Shown one piece after another: positions 1 to 7,736 of a stretch of DNA of 57,608 nucleotides. The stretch covers positions 1-57,608 of the forward strand of contig JAFVRD010000001.1 in assembly GCA_017504435.1 (NCBI GenBank), in the 5' to 3' direction. Under the pieces are notes generated by a model. It had not been told where the DNA came from. It saw nothing but the letters and a program-made list of their open reading frames with translations, and made no database searches. Origin of the DNA: Lentisphaeria bacterium (lineage in GTDB: Bacteria > Verrucomicrobiota > Lentisphaeria > Victivallales > Victivallaceae). Position numbers and translations under genes: made by a program. Each line of letters opens with the position of its first letter. The first letter of the stretch is position 1.

Positions 1-155
1 CTTTGCGTGCAAGAGGTATTCCTTTTCAAATTACCATGGATACACCTAACGCTGTAACGCTTGCAGCGATGGAAGAAGCCCGGCAGTTGGCAAAGGATCC
101 CAACGCCAAAACTTATGCCAGCGTTGAAGATGCTCTTGCGGAGCTTAAGAAATGA
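1..155 (+). CDS. RelB/DinJ-family antitoxin, C-terminal part (cut by window edge)
   Basis: The reading frame starts outside the window; codons run from base 3 to the stop TGA at 153-155. The visible 50 residues begin LRARGIPFQITMDTPN and end in an Ala/Glu/Lys-rich helix (ASVEDALAELKK). The phrase G-I-P-F followed by a short linker and a C-terminal acidic amphipathic helix is typical of DinJ/RelB antitoxins, whose N-terminal ribbon-helix-helix DNA-binding part would lie upstream. The stop overlaps the ATG of the downstream toxin (ATGA, 152-155), the usual translational coupling of antitoxin before toxin. In the family the C-terminal half wraps and inhibits the RNase toxin, and the complex represses its own promoter. 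The DNA-binding half is not visible, so the assignment rests on the C-terminus and on the partner gene. Confidence 0.8.
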   Translation, partial: LRARGIPFQITMDTPNAVTLAAMEEARQLAKDPNAKTYASVEDALAELKK

Positions 156-430
156 GTTATGCCGTTATTTGGACCAGTCGATTCAAGAAAGATTACAAAC
201 TTTTGATGAAGCAAGGAGCAGATATGTCTTTGCTTGACGATGTAATCAGACTGTTAAGCACTGGCGCAACCTTGCCGGAACAATACCATGACCACGCATT
301 GATCGGCAATTATTCGGATTTCAGAGAGTGTCATATCAAGCCGGATTGGCTGTTGATTTATTCATTAAGCAATGATACTTTGATTCTCACGCTTTCCCGA
401 ACCGGATCTCACAGTAATTTATTTTCGTGA
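152..430 (+). CDS. yafQ: YafQ-family toxin, ribosome-dependent mRNA interferase
   Basis: A 92-aa protein, exactly the length typical of YafQ. Residues matching the catalytic set known in E. coli YafQ are all present: His48 (DHAL), His61 (ECHIKPDW), Asp65, Trp66, His87 (TGSHSNLF) and Phe91. The family cuts mRNA on the ribosome and is held inactive by a DinJ-type antitoxin, here encoded immediately upstream with a 4-nt overlap. Nothing is truncated and the active site is intact, so the module should be functional if the antitoxin is complete upstream. It is followed by a strong intrinsic terminator, so the toxin-antitoxin pair forms its own transcription unit. Other RelE-superfamily toxins are less likely because of the His87/Phe91 ending. 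Confidence 0.92.
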   Translation: MSYAVIWTSRFKKDYKLLMKQGADMSLLDDVIRLLSTGATLPEQYHDHALIGNYSDFRECHIKPDWLLIYSLSNDTLILTLSRTGSHSNLFS

Positions 431-444
431 CAGTTCGGGCAAGA

Positions 445-484
445 AAAAAGGCACATCGGGATTTTCCTGATATGCCTTTTTCTG
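445..484 (+). terminator. Intrinsic terminator after the toxin gene
   Basis: An inverted repeat AAAAAGGCA-x-ATC / GAT-x-TGCCTTTTT with a short loop, ending in a run of T. It sits 15 nt after the toxin stop codon and closes the toxin-antitoxin unit. The A/T symmetry means it could also stop transcription from the other side. The rest of 485-660 holds no gene I can support. Confidence 0.8.
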
Positions 485-662
485 TTTTATGCTTTTATGA
501 CAGAAACCGTTTCCGCTGCTCATCCAGGCTTTCCGGAATACCTTTCCGGAGTTTATCCAAGGTCAATATTTCCGGCTGGCGGTTTTCCCGGATAAGTTCA
601 ACCATATCAGGCATATTGTTCTTTCAATTTTCCGTAAAATAAAAAAATATTCTTTTTTCTAC

Positions 663-690
663 TTGCAACTTGTTCTTCCGGTGATATATT
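663..690 (+). promoter_or_regulatory. Probable promoter of the esterase-rhaA-tatAC unit
   Basis: TTGCAA (663-668), a 16-nt spacer, and TATATT (685-690), about 55 nt upstream of the esterase start at 747. The -10 box is the TATATT form seen repeatedly in this window. Confidence 0.6.
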
Positions 691-746
691 AGAGGTACCG
701 TGGTGTATCGTTACTACAGCGGAAAAGAGTGTTTTCAGGATAAAAA

Positions 747-2792
747 ATGAGAGAAAAAGTTTTTTTGTTTTTACTCAGCGCAGGAGTGGTGATAATGTTA
801 TCTTTGGGATGTGCAGTTAAAGATGCCGCATCAAATACAACAGCGGAAAATCAAAATTTGCGTTTTGGAGCATTGTTTCAATCCGGAGCCGTTCTGCAGC
901 GGGACATCCCCCTGCCGGTCTGGGGAAAAGCTGTTCCAGGCAGCCGGGTGCGCTGCTCTTTGGACAATGATTCGGCGGTGACCTTCGCGGATTGTGAAGG
1001 AAATTTCAAACTCTATCTGCCGCCGCAAAAAGCAGGTTATAACAAAAAGCTCGTTCTGGAAGATATTGCATCCGGTCATAAAATCGTTTCGGAAAATATT
1101 GCCATCGGAGAGGTTTATCTTGCCGCCGGACAGAGCAATATGGAATTTCCGGTGCAGCGTACCATTGATGCTGAAACCACCGCCAAAATCCCCGCTGATG
1201 ACAACATCCGTTTTTTCCGGATCCAAGTGACCAAATATCCGTTATGTCAGCCGGAAGTGCGCGGCTCATGGCAGAGTGATTCGCCGGAAACCCGGGCGAA
1301 TTTCTCCGGTGTCGGTTATCACTTTGCCCGGACTTTGAAAGAAAAACTCAATGTCCCGGTCGGAGTTATCGGCGCATACCTCGGCGGCATGAATGCAGAA
1401 ACATTCATCAGCCGGGAAGCTCTGCTGAGCAATCCTGATTTCGCTGAACAAACCGCCCGTTATGATCTGCTGGCCTTTTCTGAGGAGAACTACCGCAATA
1501 TACCGGAAAACCAGGAACTGCCGGATCACGGAGCGCGGATTTACGATGGTATTGATGCTCTTTTTCCTGAAGAACCGGAGAAAACCGGCGAAAAACTTAT
1601 GTGGCACACTCCCGGTTTTGATGATTCAGCATGGGAATCCATGGAGTTGCCTGACAGCTGGACTCAGGCAGGCTACAATCATGCCGGAGTATTCTGGTTC
1701 CGTAAAACCGTAGATATCCCGGAAGCATGGGCGGGACGGGATCTGACATTGGGCATCGGCGCAGCGGATAAATGTGATGAAACCTTTTTCAACGGCAAAA
1801 AGGTCGGAGCCACCGGAGATTTCCGCAGATTTGAGAATTGGAATGTCCCCCGGGTATACACTATCCCCGGTAAATCGGTCAAAGCCGGACGCGCTCTGAT
1901 CGCAGTCCGGGTCGCATCTGCAGCATCCATTTGCGCTGATGGCGGTCTGATCGGTCCAGCCGCAGAAATGAAACTTGCCTGCGGACAGGAAAGTATTTCG
2001 CTGACCGGAGCGTGGAAGTTGAAAAAAGAACACGATTTCGGGACTGCCGGTATGACTTTTATGAGTACGATCGGCCCCGGATACGCCGGATCCCTGCACA
2101 TGCTTTATGATAATATGATCCACCCGCTGATCCCGTTTGCCATGCGCGGTGTCCTGTGGTATCAGGGAGAAGCCAACGCGATTTGCATGGCAGGAACATA
2201 TAAAAATCTGCTGCTTACTCTGATCAATGACTGGCGCAGCCGCTGGGGACAGAAGCAGTTGGATTTTATCATCATCCAACTGCCGGGATTCCAAACCATC
2301 CGTCCCTACGGCAAGCACAGTCAGTGGGCGCGTTTACGCGAAGCTCAGCGGCTCTCTGCCAATGCCAGCGGCAGTGATCTGGTGGTCACTTTGAAATACG
2401 GCGATGTCGATGACATTCACCCACGCAATAAAAAACCCGTTGGCGAAGCATCTGCGCTTGCCGCTGCCGCCAGAATCAATGGCAATGCCCCGTATCAAGC
2501 CCCGGAAGCACAGAGTTGCCGCCCGGAAAAAAATACATTGCTTATAAATTTCAACGCCCCGATATCAACCGATAACTCCCAAACACCTGCGGCGTTGGTA
2601 ATTGCCGGAAGTGACGGCATTTTCTATCCGGCTCAAGCGGAAATCTGCAATAATACCACCCTCAAATTATCCGCTCCGGAAGTCTCCATGCCGGTAAAAG
2701 TCCGTTATGCCTGGAGCGATAATCCGCTGATGGCAAATCTGTGCGGCAGCAATGGACTGCCGGTTTCTCCGTTTGAAATATCTGCTGATTGA
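747..2792 (+). CDS. Sialate O-acetylesterase, lipoprotein, SASA/SGNH family
   Basis: A 681-aa secreted esterase. Residues 1-22 form a lipoprotein signal (hydrophobic stretch, then LSLGC with Cys22 as the lipidated residue). The catalytic Ser motif is AAGQSNMEFP (Ser130), the WYQGEAN block lies near residue 471, and the Asp/His pair D-D-I-H is at about 555-558; together these are the hallmarks of the sialate 9-O-acetylesterase (SASA) family. Between the first two blocks (roughly 290-410) is an inserted jelly-roll module resembling the sugar-binding domain of GH2 enzymes (WHTPGFDDSAWE, FWFRKTVDIP), as in many gut members. The enzyme removes acetyl groups from sialic acid or from acetylated plant sugars; specificity cannot be told from sequence. 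It precedes rhaA by 30 nt and is likely co-transcribed. AGGA lies just upstream of the ATG. Confidence 0.88.
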   Translation: MREKVFLFLLSAGVVIMLSLGCAVKDAASNTTAENQNLRFGALFQSGAVLQRDIPLPVWGKAVPGSRVRCSLDNDSAVTFADCEGNFKLYLPPQKAGYNKKLVLEDIASGHKIVSENIAIGEVYLAAGQSNMEFPVQRTIDAETTAKIPADDNIRFFRIQVTKYPLCQPEVRGSWQSDSPETRANFSGVGYHFARTLKEKLNVPVGVIGAYLGGMNAETFISREALLSNPDFAEQTARYDLLAFSEENYRNIPENQELPDHGARIYDGIDALFPEEPEKTGEKLMWHTPGFDDSAWESMELPDSWTQAGYNHAGVFWFRKTVDIPEAWAGRDLTLGIGAADKCDETFFNGKKVGATGDFRRFENWNVPRVYTIPGKSVKAGRALIAVRVASAASICADGGLIGPAAEMKLACGQESISLTGAWKLKKEHDFGTAGMTFMSTIGPGYAGSLHMLYDNMIHPLIPFAMRGVLWYQGEANAICMAGTYKNLLLTLINDWRSRWGQKQLDFIIIQLPGFQTIRPYGKHSQWARLREAQRLSANASGSDLVVTLKYGDVDDIHPRNKKPVGEASALAAAARINGNAPYQAPEAQSCRPEKNTLLINFNAPISTDNSQTPAALVIAGSDGIFYPAQAEICNNTTLKLSAPEVSMPVKVRYAWSDNPLMANLCGSNGLPVSPFEISAD

Positions 2793-2822
2793 TTTTATAA
2801 ACTCTAAAGAAAGGATAAAACA

Positions 2823-4082
2823 ATGAACCGTACTGAACGCGCTTTTGAAATCGCCTGCGACATTTACCGTGAACATGGTGTCGATCCGGTCAAGGCTGTT
2901 GAAACCCTGAAAAATATCCCGGTATCACTTCACGCCTGGCAGGGTGATGATGTGGTTGGTTTTGAGAATTTTGAAACTGCTCTGACCGGCGGCTGTCAGG
3001 TCACCGGCAATCACCCCGGACGCGCCCGTACCGCAGATGAATTGCGCGATGATCTTGACGTGGTGCTGAAGTTGGTTCCGGGTACCAGCCGGGTCTGTCT
3101 GCAGGGACATCAGGTTGACAAAATGCTGCCCGGAGTGGATCGGGACGGCTTTACGATGGAACACTTTTCCGGCTGGCTGGATTGGGCAAAAGCTCACAAG
3201 ATCGGGATGGATATCGCTCCGTGTTTTTATTCCCATCCGAAACTGGATCACGGCTTGTCACTCTCCCATCCGGATGCCGGCATCCGTAAATTCTGGATCG
3301 ATCACGGTCAGGCGATCCGCCGCATCGGTGCCGAATTCGGCAAAACCCTCGGTTCACCTGCGGTCTGTAACTTCTGGATGCCCGATGGTTTCAAAGACAT
3401 TCCGGCAGACCGTTACGCCCCCCGGGTTCGGATGGCAGAGTCGCTGGATGCTATTTTTGCCGATAAGATCGATGAAAAATATGAACTTGACGCCGTGGAA
3501 TCCAAACTTTTCGGTATCGGTGTGGAATCCTGCACGATCGGTTCACATGACTTTTTCCTGATGTATGCGGCCCGGAACAACAAGCTCATCTGTCTGGATT
3601 CCGGTCATTTCCATCCGACCGAATCCATTGCCGACAAGCTCAGTTCCATCGTTGCCCAGCAGGGCAGGATCCTGCTGCATGTCAGCCGGGGAGTGCGTTG
3701 GGACAGTGATCATGTCATTCTGCTCAATGATGAACTGCTCTCCATTGCCCGTGAAGCGGCGGTTTACGGATTTATGGATAAAATTTTCTTCTGCCTCGAC
3801 TATTTCGATGCCAGTATCAACCGGGTCGCCGCAATGGTCACCGGTGCGCGCAATATGCAAAAAGCACTGCTGATCGCTCTGCTTGAACCGACAGAATTGC
3901 TGCGTAAAGAAGAGAATAATTGGGATTTCTCCGCCCGCATGGCGCGTCAGGAAGAGATCAAAACTCTGCCGTGGGGCAGCGTGTGGAACTACTACTGCGA
4001 AACTCAGAACATGACGGATGATTTCGGAGTTATGCAGGAAATTTCCGCTTATGAAAAAGCTGTCCTGCTTAAACGCAGCTGA
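2823..4082 (+). CDS. rhaA: L-rhamnose isomerase
   Basis: A 419-aa protein, the normal length for RhaA. It interconverts L-rhamnose and L-rhamnulose in the cytoplasm, the first step of rhamnose breakdown. Diagnostic stretches are WQGDDVVGFEN and LTGG near the N-terminus, and the metal-site regions CLDSGHFHPTE (Asp259, His262, His264) and WDSDH (Asp294, Asp296, His297). The start is well marked by AAAGGA before the ATG. The kinase for the next step is probably the FGGY kinase at 9339-10538; no rhamnulose-1-phosphate aldolase is visible in the window. Its position between an acetylesterase and the tat genes is unusual. Confidence 0.93.
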   Translation: MNRTERAFEIACDIYREHGVDPVKAVETLKNIPVSLHAWQGDDVVGFENFETALTGGCQVTGNHPGRARTADELRDDLDVVLKLVPGTSRVCLQGHQVDKMLPGVDRDGFTMEHFSGWLDWAKAHKIGMDIAPCFYSHPKLDHGLSLSHPDAGIRKFWIDHGQAIRRIGAEFGKTLGSPAVCNFWMPDGFKDIPADRYAPRVRMAESLDAIFADKIDEKYELDAVESKLFGIGVESCTIGSHDFFLMYAARNNKLICLDSGHFHPTESIADKLSSIVAQQGRILLHVSRGVRWDSDHVILLNDELLSIAREAAVYGFMDKIFFCLDYFDASINRVAAMVTGARNMQKALLIALLEPTELLRKEENNWDFSARMARQEEIKTLPWGSVWNYYCETQNMTDDFGVMQEISAYEKAVLLKRS

Positions 4083-4121
4083 TTGTTCAGAAATTGATCC
4101 GCCGGTCAGAAAGGAAAAAAT

Positions 4122-4349
4122 ATGCATATCGGAGCTTTTGAAATAATTGTAATTTTGTTAGTCATATTACTGCTTTTCGGAGCCAAACGCATTCCGGATC
4201 TGGCACGAGCTCTGGGCAAAGCATCATATGAGTTCAAAAAAGCCAAACAAACTTTGGAACAGGAAAGTCAGGAATTGATGGCAAGCGCAGAAAAGAATGC
4301 CGAACTCAGCGACCGGAAAACTGTTGACGAAACCGGAAAAGATGCCTGA
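4122..4349 (+). CDS. tatA: Twin-arginine translocase subunit TatA/TatE
   Basis: A 75-aa protein with one N-terminal transmembrane helix (residues 4-20), the conserved [14 protein letters not shown] hinge and amphipathic helix, and a charged tail, which is the complete TatA architecture. TatA oligomers form the protein-conducting part of the Tat system that exports folded proteins across the inner membrane. The gene follows rhaA by 39 nt and overlaps tatC by 8 nt. AAAGGA precedes the ATG. No tatB-like gene is visible; in tatAC systems TatA serves both roles. Confidence 0.92.
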   Translation: MHIGAFEIIVILLVILLLFGAKRIPDLARALGKASYEFKKAKQTLEQESQELMASAEKNAELSDRKTVDETGKDA

Positions 4350-5076
4350 ACCCGATAAATCTGCCGGTAACAGCTCTGAATCCGGTTTGCTCGCCCATCT
4401 GGAAGCTTTGAGACGAACTCTGCTGTACTGTATGGCTGTAACTGCCGTGCTGATTCCGGCAGGGTATTTTGCCGCACCGTATGCGATCGAATATCTGGTC
4501 AAATGGAGCATGCCGGAAAACTTCGGCAAAATGTACTATTTTGCTCCGATGGAGGTGTTTTTGCTGCATCTTAAAGTGGCATTGATTCTGGCTTTGACCG
4601 CAGGTTATCCGCTGAATATTCTGTTTTTGTGGCGTTTTTTACTGCCCGCGCTCTATCAAAATGAGCGCAGAATATTGCCGGCATGGCTGTTGGCATCCAC
4701 GGTACTTTTTGCCGGAGGGGCAGTATTCTGTGTCGGATTTATATTGCCGATGGTCATGAATTTTTCGCTTGGGTTTGCCGGAAATAATGTGGCTCCCATG
4801 CTCGGTCTGGCAAATTTTGTGACGCTTGCCGGGTGGATGATGCTGGCATTCGGGATCATGTTTCAAAGTCCGCTTATCGTATTGTTGGCGGTAAAACTCA
4901 ATTTTATTTCCACAGCGTCTCTTGCTGCGAAACGATCTTATGTAATCGTTATTATCCTGATCCTTGCCGCAATTTTCACTCCGCCGGATGTGGTCAGTCA
5001 ACTGCTGCTGGCAATACCGGCCTGGCTGCTCTTTGAGGCGGGTTTACTGTTAGCAAAACATCTGGAAAAAAAATAA
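4342..5076 (+). CDS. tatC: Twin-arginine translocase subunit TatC
   Basis: About 244 aa with six predicted transmembrane helices. The N-terminal [13 protein letters not shown] matches the conserved TatC start (HLxELRxR), and the first periplasmic loop carries the conserved P-M-E-V-F motif with its Glu. TatC recognises the twin-arginine signal peptide and recruits TatA. I chose the ATG at 4342 because GGAAA lies 5 nt before it and it overlaps the tatA stop; an in-frame ATG at 4297 would add 15 residues without family resemblance. It is followed by an intrinsic terminator at 5114-5145, which ends the esterase-rhaA-tatA-tatC unit. Confidence 0.92.
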   Translation: MPEPDKSAGNSSESGLLAHLEALRRTLLYCMAVTAVLIPAGYFAAPYAIEYLVKWSMPENFGKMYYFAPMEVFLLHLKVALILALTAGYPLNILFLWRFLLPALYQNERRILPAWLLASTVLFAGGAVFCVGFILPMVMNFSLGFAGNNVAPMLGLANFVTLAGWMMLAFGIMFQSPLIVLLAVKLNFISTASLAAKRSYVIVIILILAAIFTPPDVVSQLLLAIPAWLLFEAGLLLAKHLEKK

Positions 5077-5113
5077 GCTCTGTACTGAAAAAGTAATGAT
5101 AAAAAAAAAGGAA

Positions 5114-5145
5114 AGTCTGTGTACTGAACACAGACTGATTTTTTC
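5114..5145 (+). terminator. Intrinsic terminator after tatC
   Basis: Perfect 9-bp stem AGTCTGTGT / ACACAGACT with loop ACTGA, followed by GATTTTTT. Confidence 0.88.
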
Positions 5146-5221
5146 CGCAGCGGTATGATGCTGCTTTCAACTTCGATCTGTCACGCAAATAAATTGCGCA
5201 ACTTCGTTACAGAGCCAATAG

Positions 5222-5252
5222 AAAAAGACCGCCGGTTTTCCGACGGTCTTTC
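5222..5252 (-). terminator. Intrinsic terminator on the minus strand
   Basis: Stem AAAGACCG-x-CGG / CCG-x-CGGTCTTT with loop TTTT; read on the minus strand it ends in TTTTTC. It would end transcripts coming from the 5650-5886 gene and the possible gene at 5282-5614. Confidence 0.7.
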
Positions 5253-5261
5253 CCATTATAG

Positions 5262-5284
5262 TGACCCTTTTACGGGAAGGGTCA
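5262..5284. repeat. Second hairpin next to the terminator
   Basis: Perfect inverted repeat TGACCCTT / AAGGGTCA with a 7-nt loop, 9 nt from the terminator stem. It overlaps the stop codon of the doubtful ORF at 5282-5614. No T run follows on either strand. Confidence 0.6.
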
Positions 5285-5614
5285 ACATCTGAACACGCAA
5301 CAGGACAAATATGTTGTTTGTTTTTCAAATCTCTGCCGGACAATACGGGAGAAGCAATTGCCAACCGCCCGGACTGCTCTGCACAGGAAACTGGAAACGG
5401 TAATGCAAAGTTCGCAAACCCGTTTCAGGATGTACCGGCCGCACTCTGCCAGCGAACACTTGATCGAAAAAATCAATCCGCCATCCAGATGAGCCGGAGC
5501 GATACCGAAATTATGAAATTCCACAAACTCCTGCGCAGGGATACTGAACCGCAACTCCGCAAAACGGAATTCCGGTGTCGCCTCCCTGAGCGAATATGTG
5601 AAATTTCTGATCAT
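5282..5614 (-). CDS. Doubtful small protein downstream of the 78-aa gene
   Basis: A 110-aa frame starting MIRNFTYSLREATPEF, 35 nt after the 78-aa gene and before a minus-strand terminator. GGAG lies 10-12 nt before the ATG. The first 60 residues have codon use like real neighbours, but the C-terminal part is cysteine-rich and runs into a hairpin, so the end may be degenerate or frameshifted. I do not recognise a family. It may be a real second gene of the operon or simply the long 3' region of the previous gene. Confidence 0.35.
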   Translation of the reverse strand: MIRNFTYSLREATPEFRFAELRFSIPAQEFVEFHNFGIAPAHLDGGLIFSIKCSLAECGRYILKRVCELCITVSSFLCRAVRAVGNCFSRIVRQRFEKQTTYLSCCVFRC

Positions 5615-5649
5615 CGTTCAACGATCTCCGGTATCAGAGAAAATGGTGA

Positions 5650-5886
5650 TTACTGTTCGTTTTTCTGCAGAACGCCGGCATCGACCAATTTGTCGATCAG
5701 CTGCTGCATGGAGTTGAAAGCACCGAGGAAACCCTGGGGCGGCATGATGATGCGGACGTTGCTTGCCGGAACCGGAGCTTTGCCGTCTTCTTCCGGCTGG
5801 AGGGTAACGAAGTCGAAACGAACCATGTTGCCCGCGAAGTGGATCTGTCCGATACCGTCAGCGTAGATTTCTTTTTTGTCAGCCAT
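5650..5886 (-). CDS. Small conserved-looking protein, 78 aa, function unknown
   Basis: A compact 78-aa acidic protein (MADKKEIYADGIGQIHF...). It alternates beta-like segments (IYADGIGQIHFAG, VRFDFVTL) and ends in a helix after the phrase VRIIMPPQGFLGAFNSMQQ. This layout distantly recalls DUF3467-type small proteins, but I am not confident in the link. It has its own near-consensus promoter 140 nt upstream, a good AAAGGA ribosome site, and GC-rich third codon positions like well-expressed genes. It is preceded by a long leader that can fold. No membrane segment or signal peptide is present. Confidence 0.75.
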   Translation of the reverse strand: MADKKEIYADGIGQIHFAGNMVRFDFVTLQPEEDGKAPVPASNVRIIMPPQGFLGAFNSMQQLIDKLVDAGVLQKNEQ

Positions 5887-5904
5887 TTTCTTTTGTCCTT
5901 TCGT

Positions 5905-6020
5905 GTTTTATGACTTTTGGCTCAGCGCACCGACCCGTTCGGTACACCGTTATGTTCCGGAACAACCCGTTTGCCCCGGCAACATATTTCAACATTTCCG
6001 AACCACTCGGAGATGCTTAC
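5905..6020 (-). other. Structured leader of the 78-aa gene (candidate cis-acting RNA)
   Basis: Between the promoter and the ribosome site lies a leader of about 120 nt with several potential hairpins on the minus strand: CCGA-x4-TTCGG-like, the palindrome GTTCCGGAAC, CGGTGTACCG, and GC-rich pairings near the 3' end. No known riboswitch class is recognised. Confidence 0.35.
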
Positions 6021-6027
6021 TTCTGAT

Positions 6028-6056
6028 AGTATAACTGCAAAAACAAATAAATGCAA
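6028..6056 (-). promoter_or_regulatory. Promoter of the 78-aa gene
   Basis: On the minus strand: TTGCAT (6051-6056), 17-nt spacer, TATACT (6028-6033). Both boxes are close to the sigma-70 consensus. Confidence 0.75.
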
Positions 6057-6075
6057 GTATTTTTGCAATTTTTTT

Positions 6076-6507
6076 TCACTTTTTTTCTGAAAAACCGGAT
6101 TCTCCGGCAATTTCCACGATTTTTTTTACCGCTTTTTCCAACAATATTCCGGGCGTGACATCATCGCATCCGGCAATAAATATTCCGCAATTATTGAACG
6201 GCAGCAGCACTTTGACCGCGTCACTCTGCCCGATAGCTTCTGCCATCGCTCCGGTGATCTCTCCATACAGCGAATCCGCCGCCACGATACCGACCGGTCC
6301 GGCAATGACATCTGCTTTACGACTGTTGACTTTTACTGCATTCTCACCGGTGGCAACGATATCGGCACCGGCTTTTTTCATTGCGCTTGAGGCAATACTG
6401 TTGGTACCGACAGCGCAGATCCGCGCTCCCGGCAAAGCCTCTTTCAACCGGGCGACCAACGATTTGCCGACACCGCCGCCCTGACCGTCAACGATCAGAA
6501 TATTCAC
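6076..6507 (-). CDS. DUF3842 family protein
   Basis: A 143-aa protein that starts with a nucleotide-binding-like loop (MNILIVDGQGGGVGKSLV) and carries the phrases GTNSIASSAMKKAGAD, GENAVKVNS and GPVGIVAADS, which match the DUF3842 family as I know it from Firmicutes and related genomes. No biochemical function is established. The ATG at 6507 overlaps the murD stop, so it is translated in the lysS-murD-DUF3842 operon. No catalytic residues can be named. Confidence 0.8.
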   Translation of the reverse strand: MNILIVDGQGGGVGKSLVARLKEALPGARICAVGTNSIASSAMKKAGADIVATGENAVKVNSRKADVIAGPVGIVAADSLYGEITGAMAEAIGQSDAVKVLLPFNNCGIFIAGCDDVTPGILLEKAVKKIVEIAGESGFSEKK

Positions 6508-7733
6508 TTCTGTCCTCCGGATATCTGGATCGCCAATTCACGGAAACACTCCCCGCGTTCAGCATAATTTTTGAACATATCCATGCTCGCACACGCCGGT
6601 GAAAGCAACACCGTATCACCAGGCAAAGCCAGTTCTCCGGCACATTTCACCACTGCGGCGAAATCATCTGTAAAAATATACACCGGACAAACTCCGTCCA
6701 GCACCCGGGCAATGCGTTCCCGGTCGGCACCATATACCACCGCCGCCCGGAACCGGTCTGCCCTGCTTGCCAGCACGGAAAAATCCATACCTTTCCCCAA
6801 GCCGCCAAGCAGGATCACTATTTTGCCGTCTTTGCAGGAATCCACCGCCGCCAGCACTGCCGCCGGATTGGTGCCTTTGGAGTCATCAATATAGGTCACT
6901 CCATGAAAAACGCCCACTTTTTCAATGCGGTGCCGCCCGCGCCTGAACGAAGTCAATGCCTGTTTAAACTGCAACGATTTGACTGTTTCAAGCGGCAATA
7001 TCCGCAAAATCAGCTCCACTGCCGCCGCACAATTCTCCTCATTGTGAGTTCCCGGCAAATCGCTCTCCCGGAGATCAAAAATCTTTTCGCCGTCAACATA
7101 CAGAATTCCGGCATCAACAGTCACCCGTCTGGAACAATCATCACCGAAGCTCAATCCCCAAATGCGGTTCTCCGGAACGACGTGTTCAAAAATCCGTTTT
7201 TTGACATTGCAGTAACCGGTAAATCCATCCGGATAACGGTCAAGATGATCGCTGGCAAAATTGAGAATTGCCGCTGCCAGCGGAGCAAATTTTTCCACTT
7301 TTTCCAGTTGGAAACTGCTGACCTCCACCACCGCGACCTCCGTATCTTGCGGATCGGATGCCAGATCAGACAGAGGTCTGCCGATATTTCCCGCCGCAGC
7401 CGCCTTTACACCGCAGCAGTTGAGCAAGTGGACGGTCAATTCAGTAGTGGTCGTTTTGCCGTTGGTACCGGTTATCGCCAACACCGGCCGGTGCCAGCGG
7501 CGGAAACCGAATTCCATTTCACTGATGATCTCTCTTTTTTCCGCTTCCGCCTGTTGATAAAGCGGAGATTTTGCCGGATGCACTCCCGGAGACACCACCA
7601 CCGTCTTACCCGGCGGCAAAGAAACACCTGCACCATCGTTTACGACAATGCAGGGTATATTGTGCTTGCGGCACAATGTTCCGGCAGCAATTCCGGAAAT
7701 ACCGCCGCCAATGATGACAACGCTCTCCGGCAT
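6504..7733 (-). CDS. murD: UDP-N-acetylmuramoyl-L-alanine--D-glutamate ligase
   Basis: A 409-aa Mur ligase that adds D-Glu to UDP-MurNAc-L-Ala in peptidoglycan precursor synthesis. Residues 4-20 form a Rossmann-like start (VVIIGGGISGIAAG), the ATP loop AITGTNGKTTTT is at 86-97, and the MurD signature DDSKGTNPAAV with LLGGLGKGMDFS lies in the second half. It is somewhat shorter than the usual 430-450 aa, mainly in the N-terminal domain. It is not in a division/cell-wall cluster here but directly behind lysS (3-nt gap) and before DUF3842 (4-nt overlap). Confidence 0.92.
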   Translation of the reverse strand: MPESVVIIGGGISGIAAGTLCRKHNIPCIVVNDGAGVSLPPGKTVVVSPGVHPAKSPLYQQAEAEKREIISEMEFGFRRWHRPVLAITGTNGKTTTTELTVHLLNCCGVKAAAAGNIGRPLSDLASDPQDTEVAVVEVSSFQLEKVEKFAPLAAAILNFASDHLDRYPDGFTGYCNVKKRIFEHVVPENRIWGLSFGDDCSRRVTVDAGILYVDGEKIFDLRESDLPGTHNEENCAAAVELILRILPLETVKSLQFKQALTSFRRGRHRIEKVGVFHGVTYIDDSKGTNPAAVLAAVDSCKDGKIVILLGGLGKGMDFSVLASRADRFRAAVVYGADRERIARVLDGVCPVYIFTDDFAAVVKCAGELALPGDTVLLSPACASMDMFKNYAERGECFRELAIQISGGQK

Positions 7734-7736
7734 GGC

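Noticed and set aside
427-642. A 71-codon frame directly after the toxin gene
   Set aside because: It runs through the intrinsic terminator at 445-484 and has no ribosome site; the translation is Arg/Ser-rich without family resemblance.
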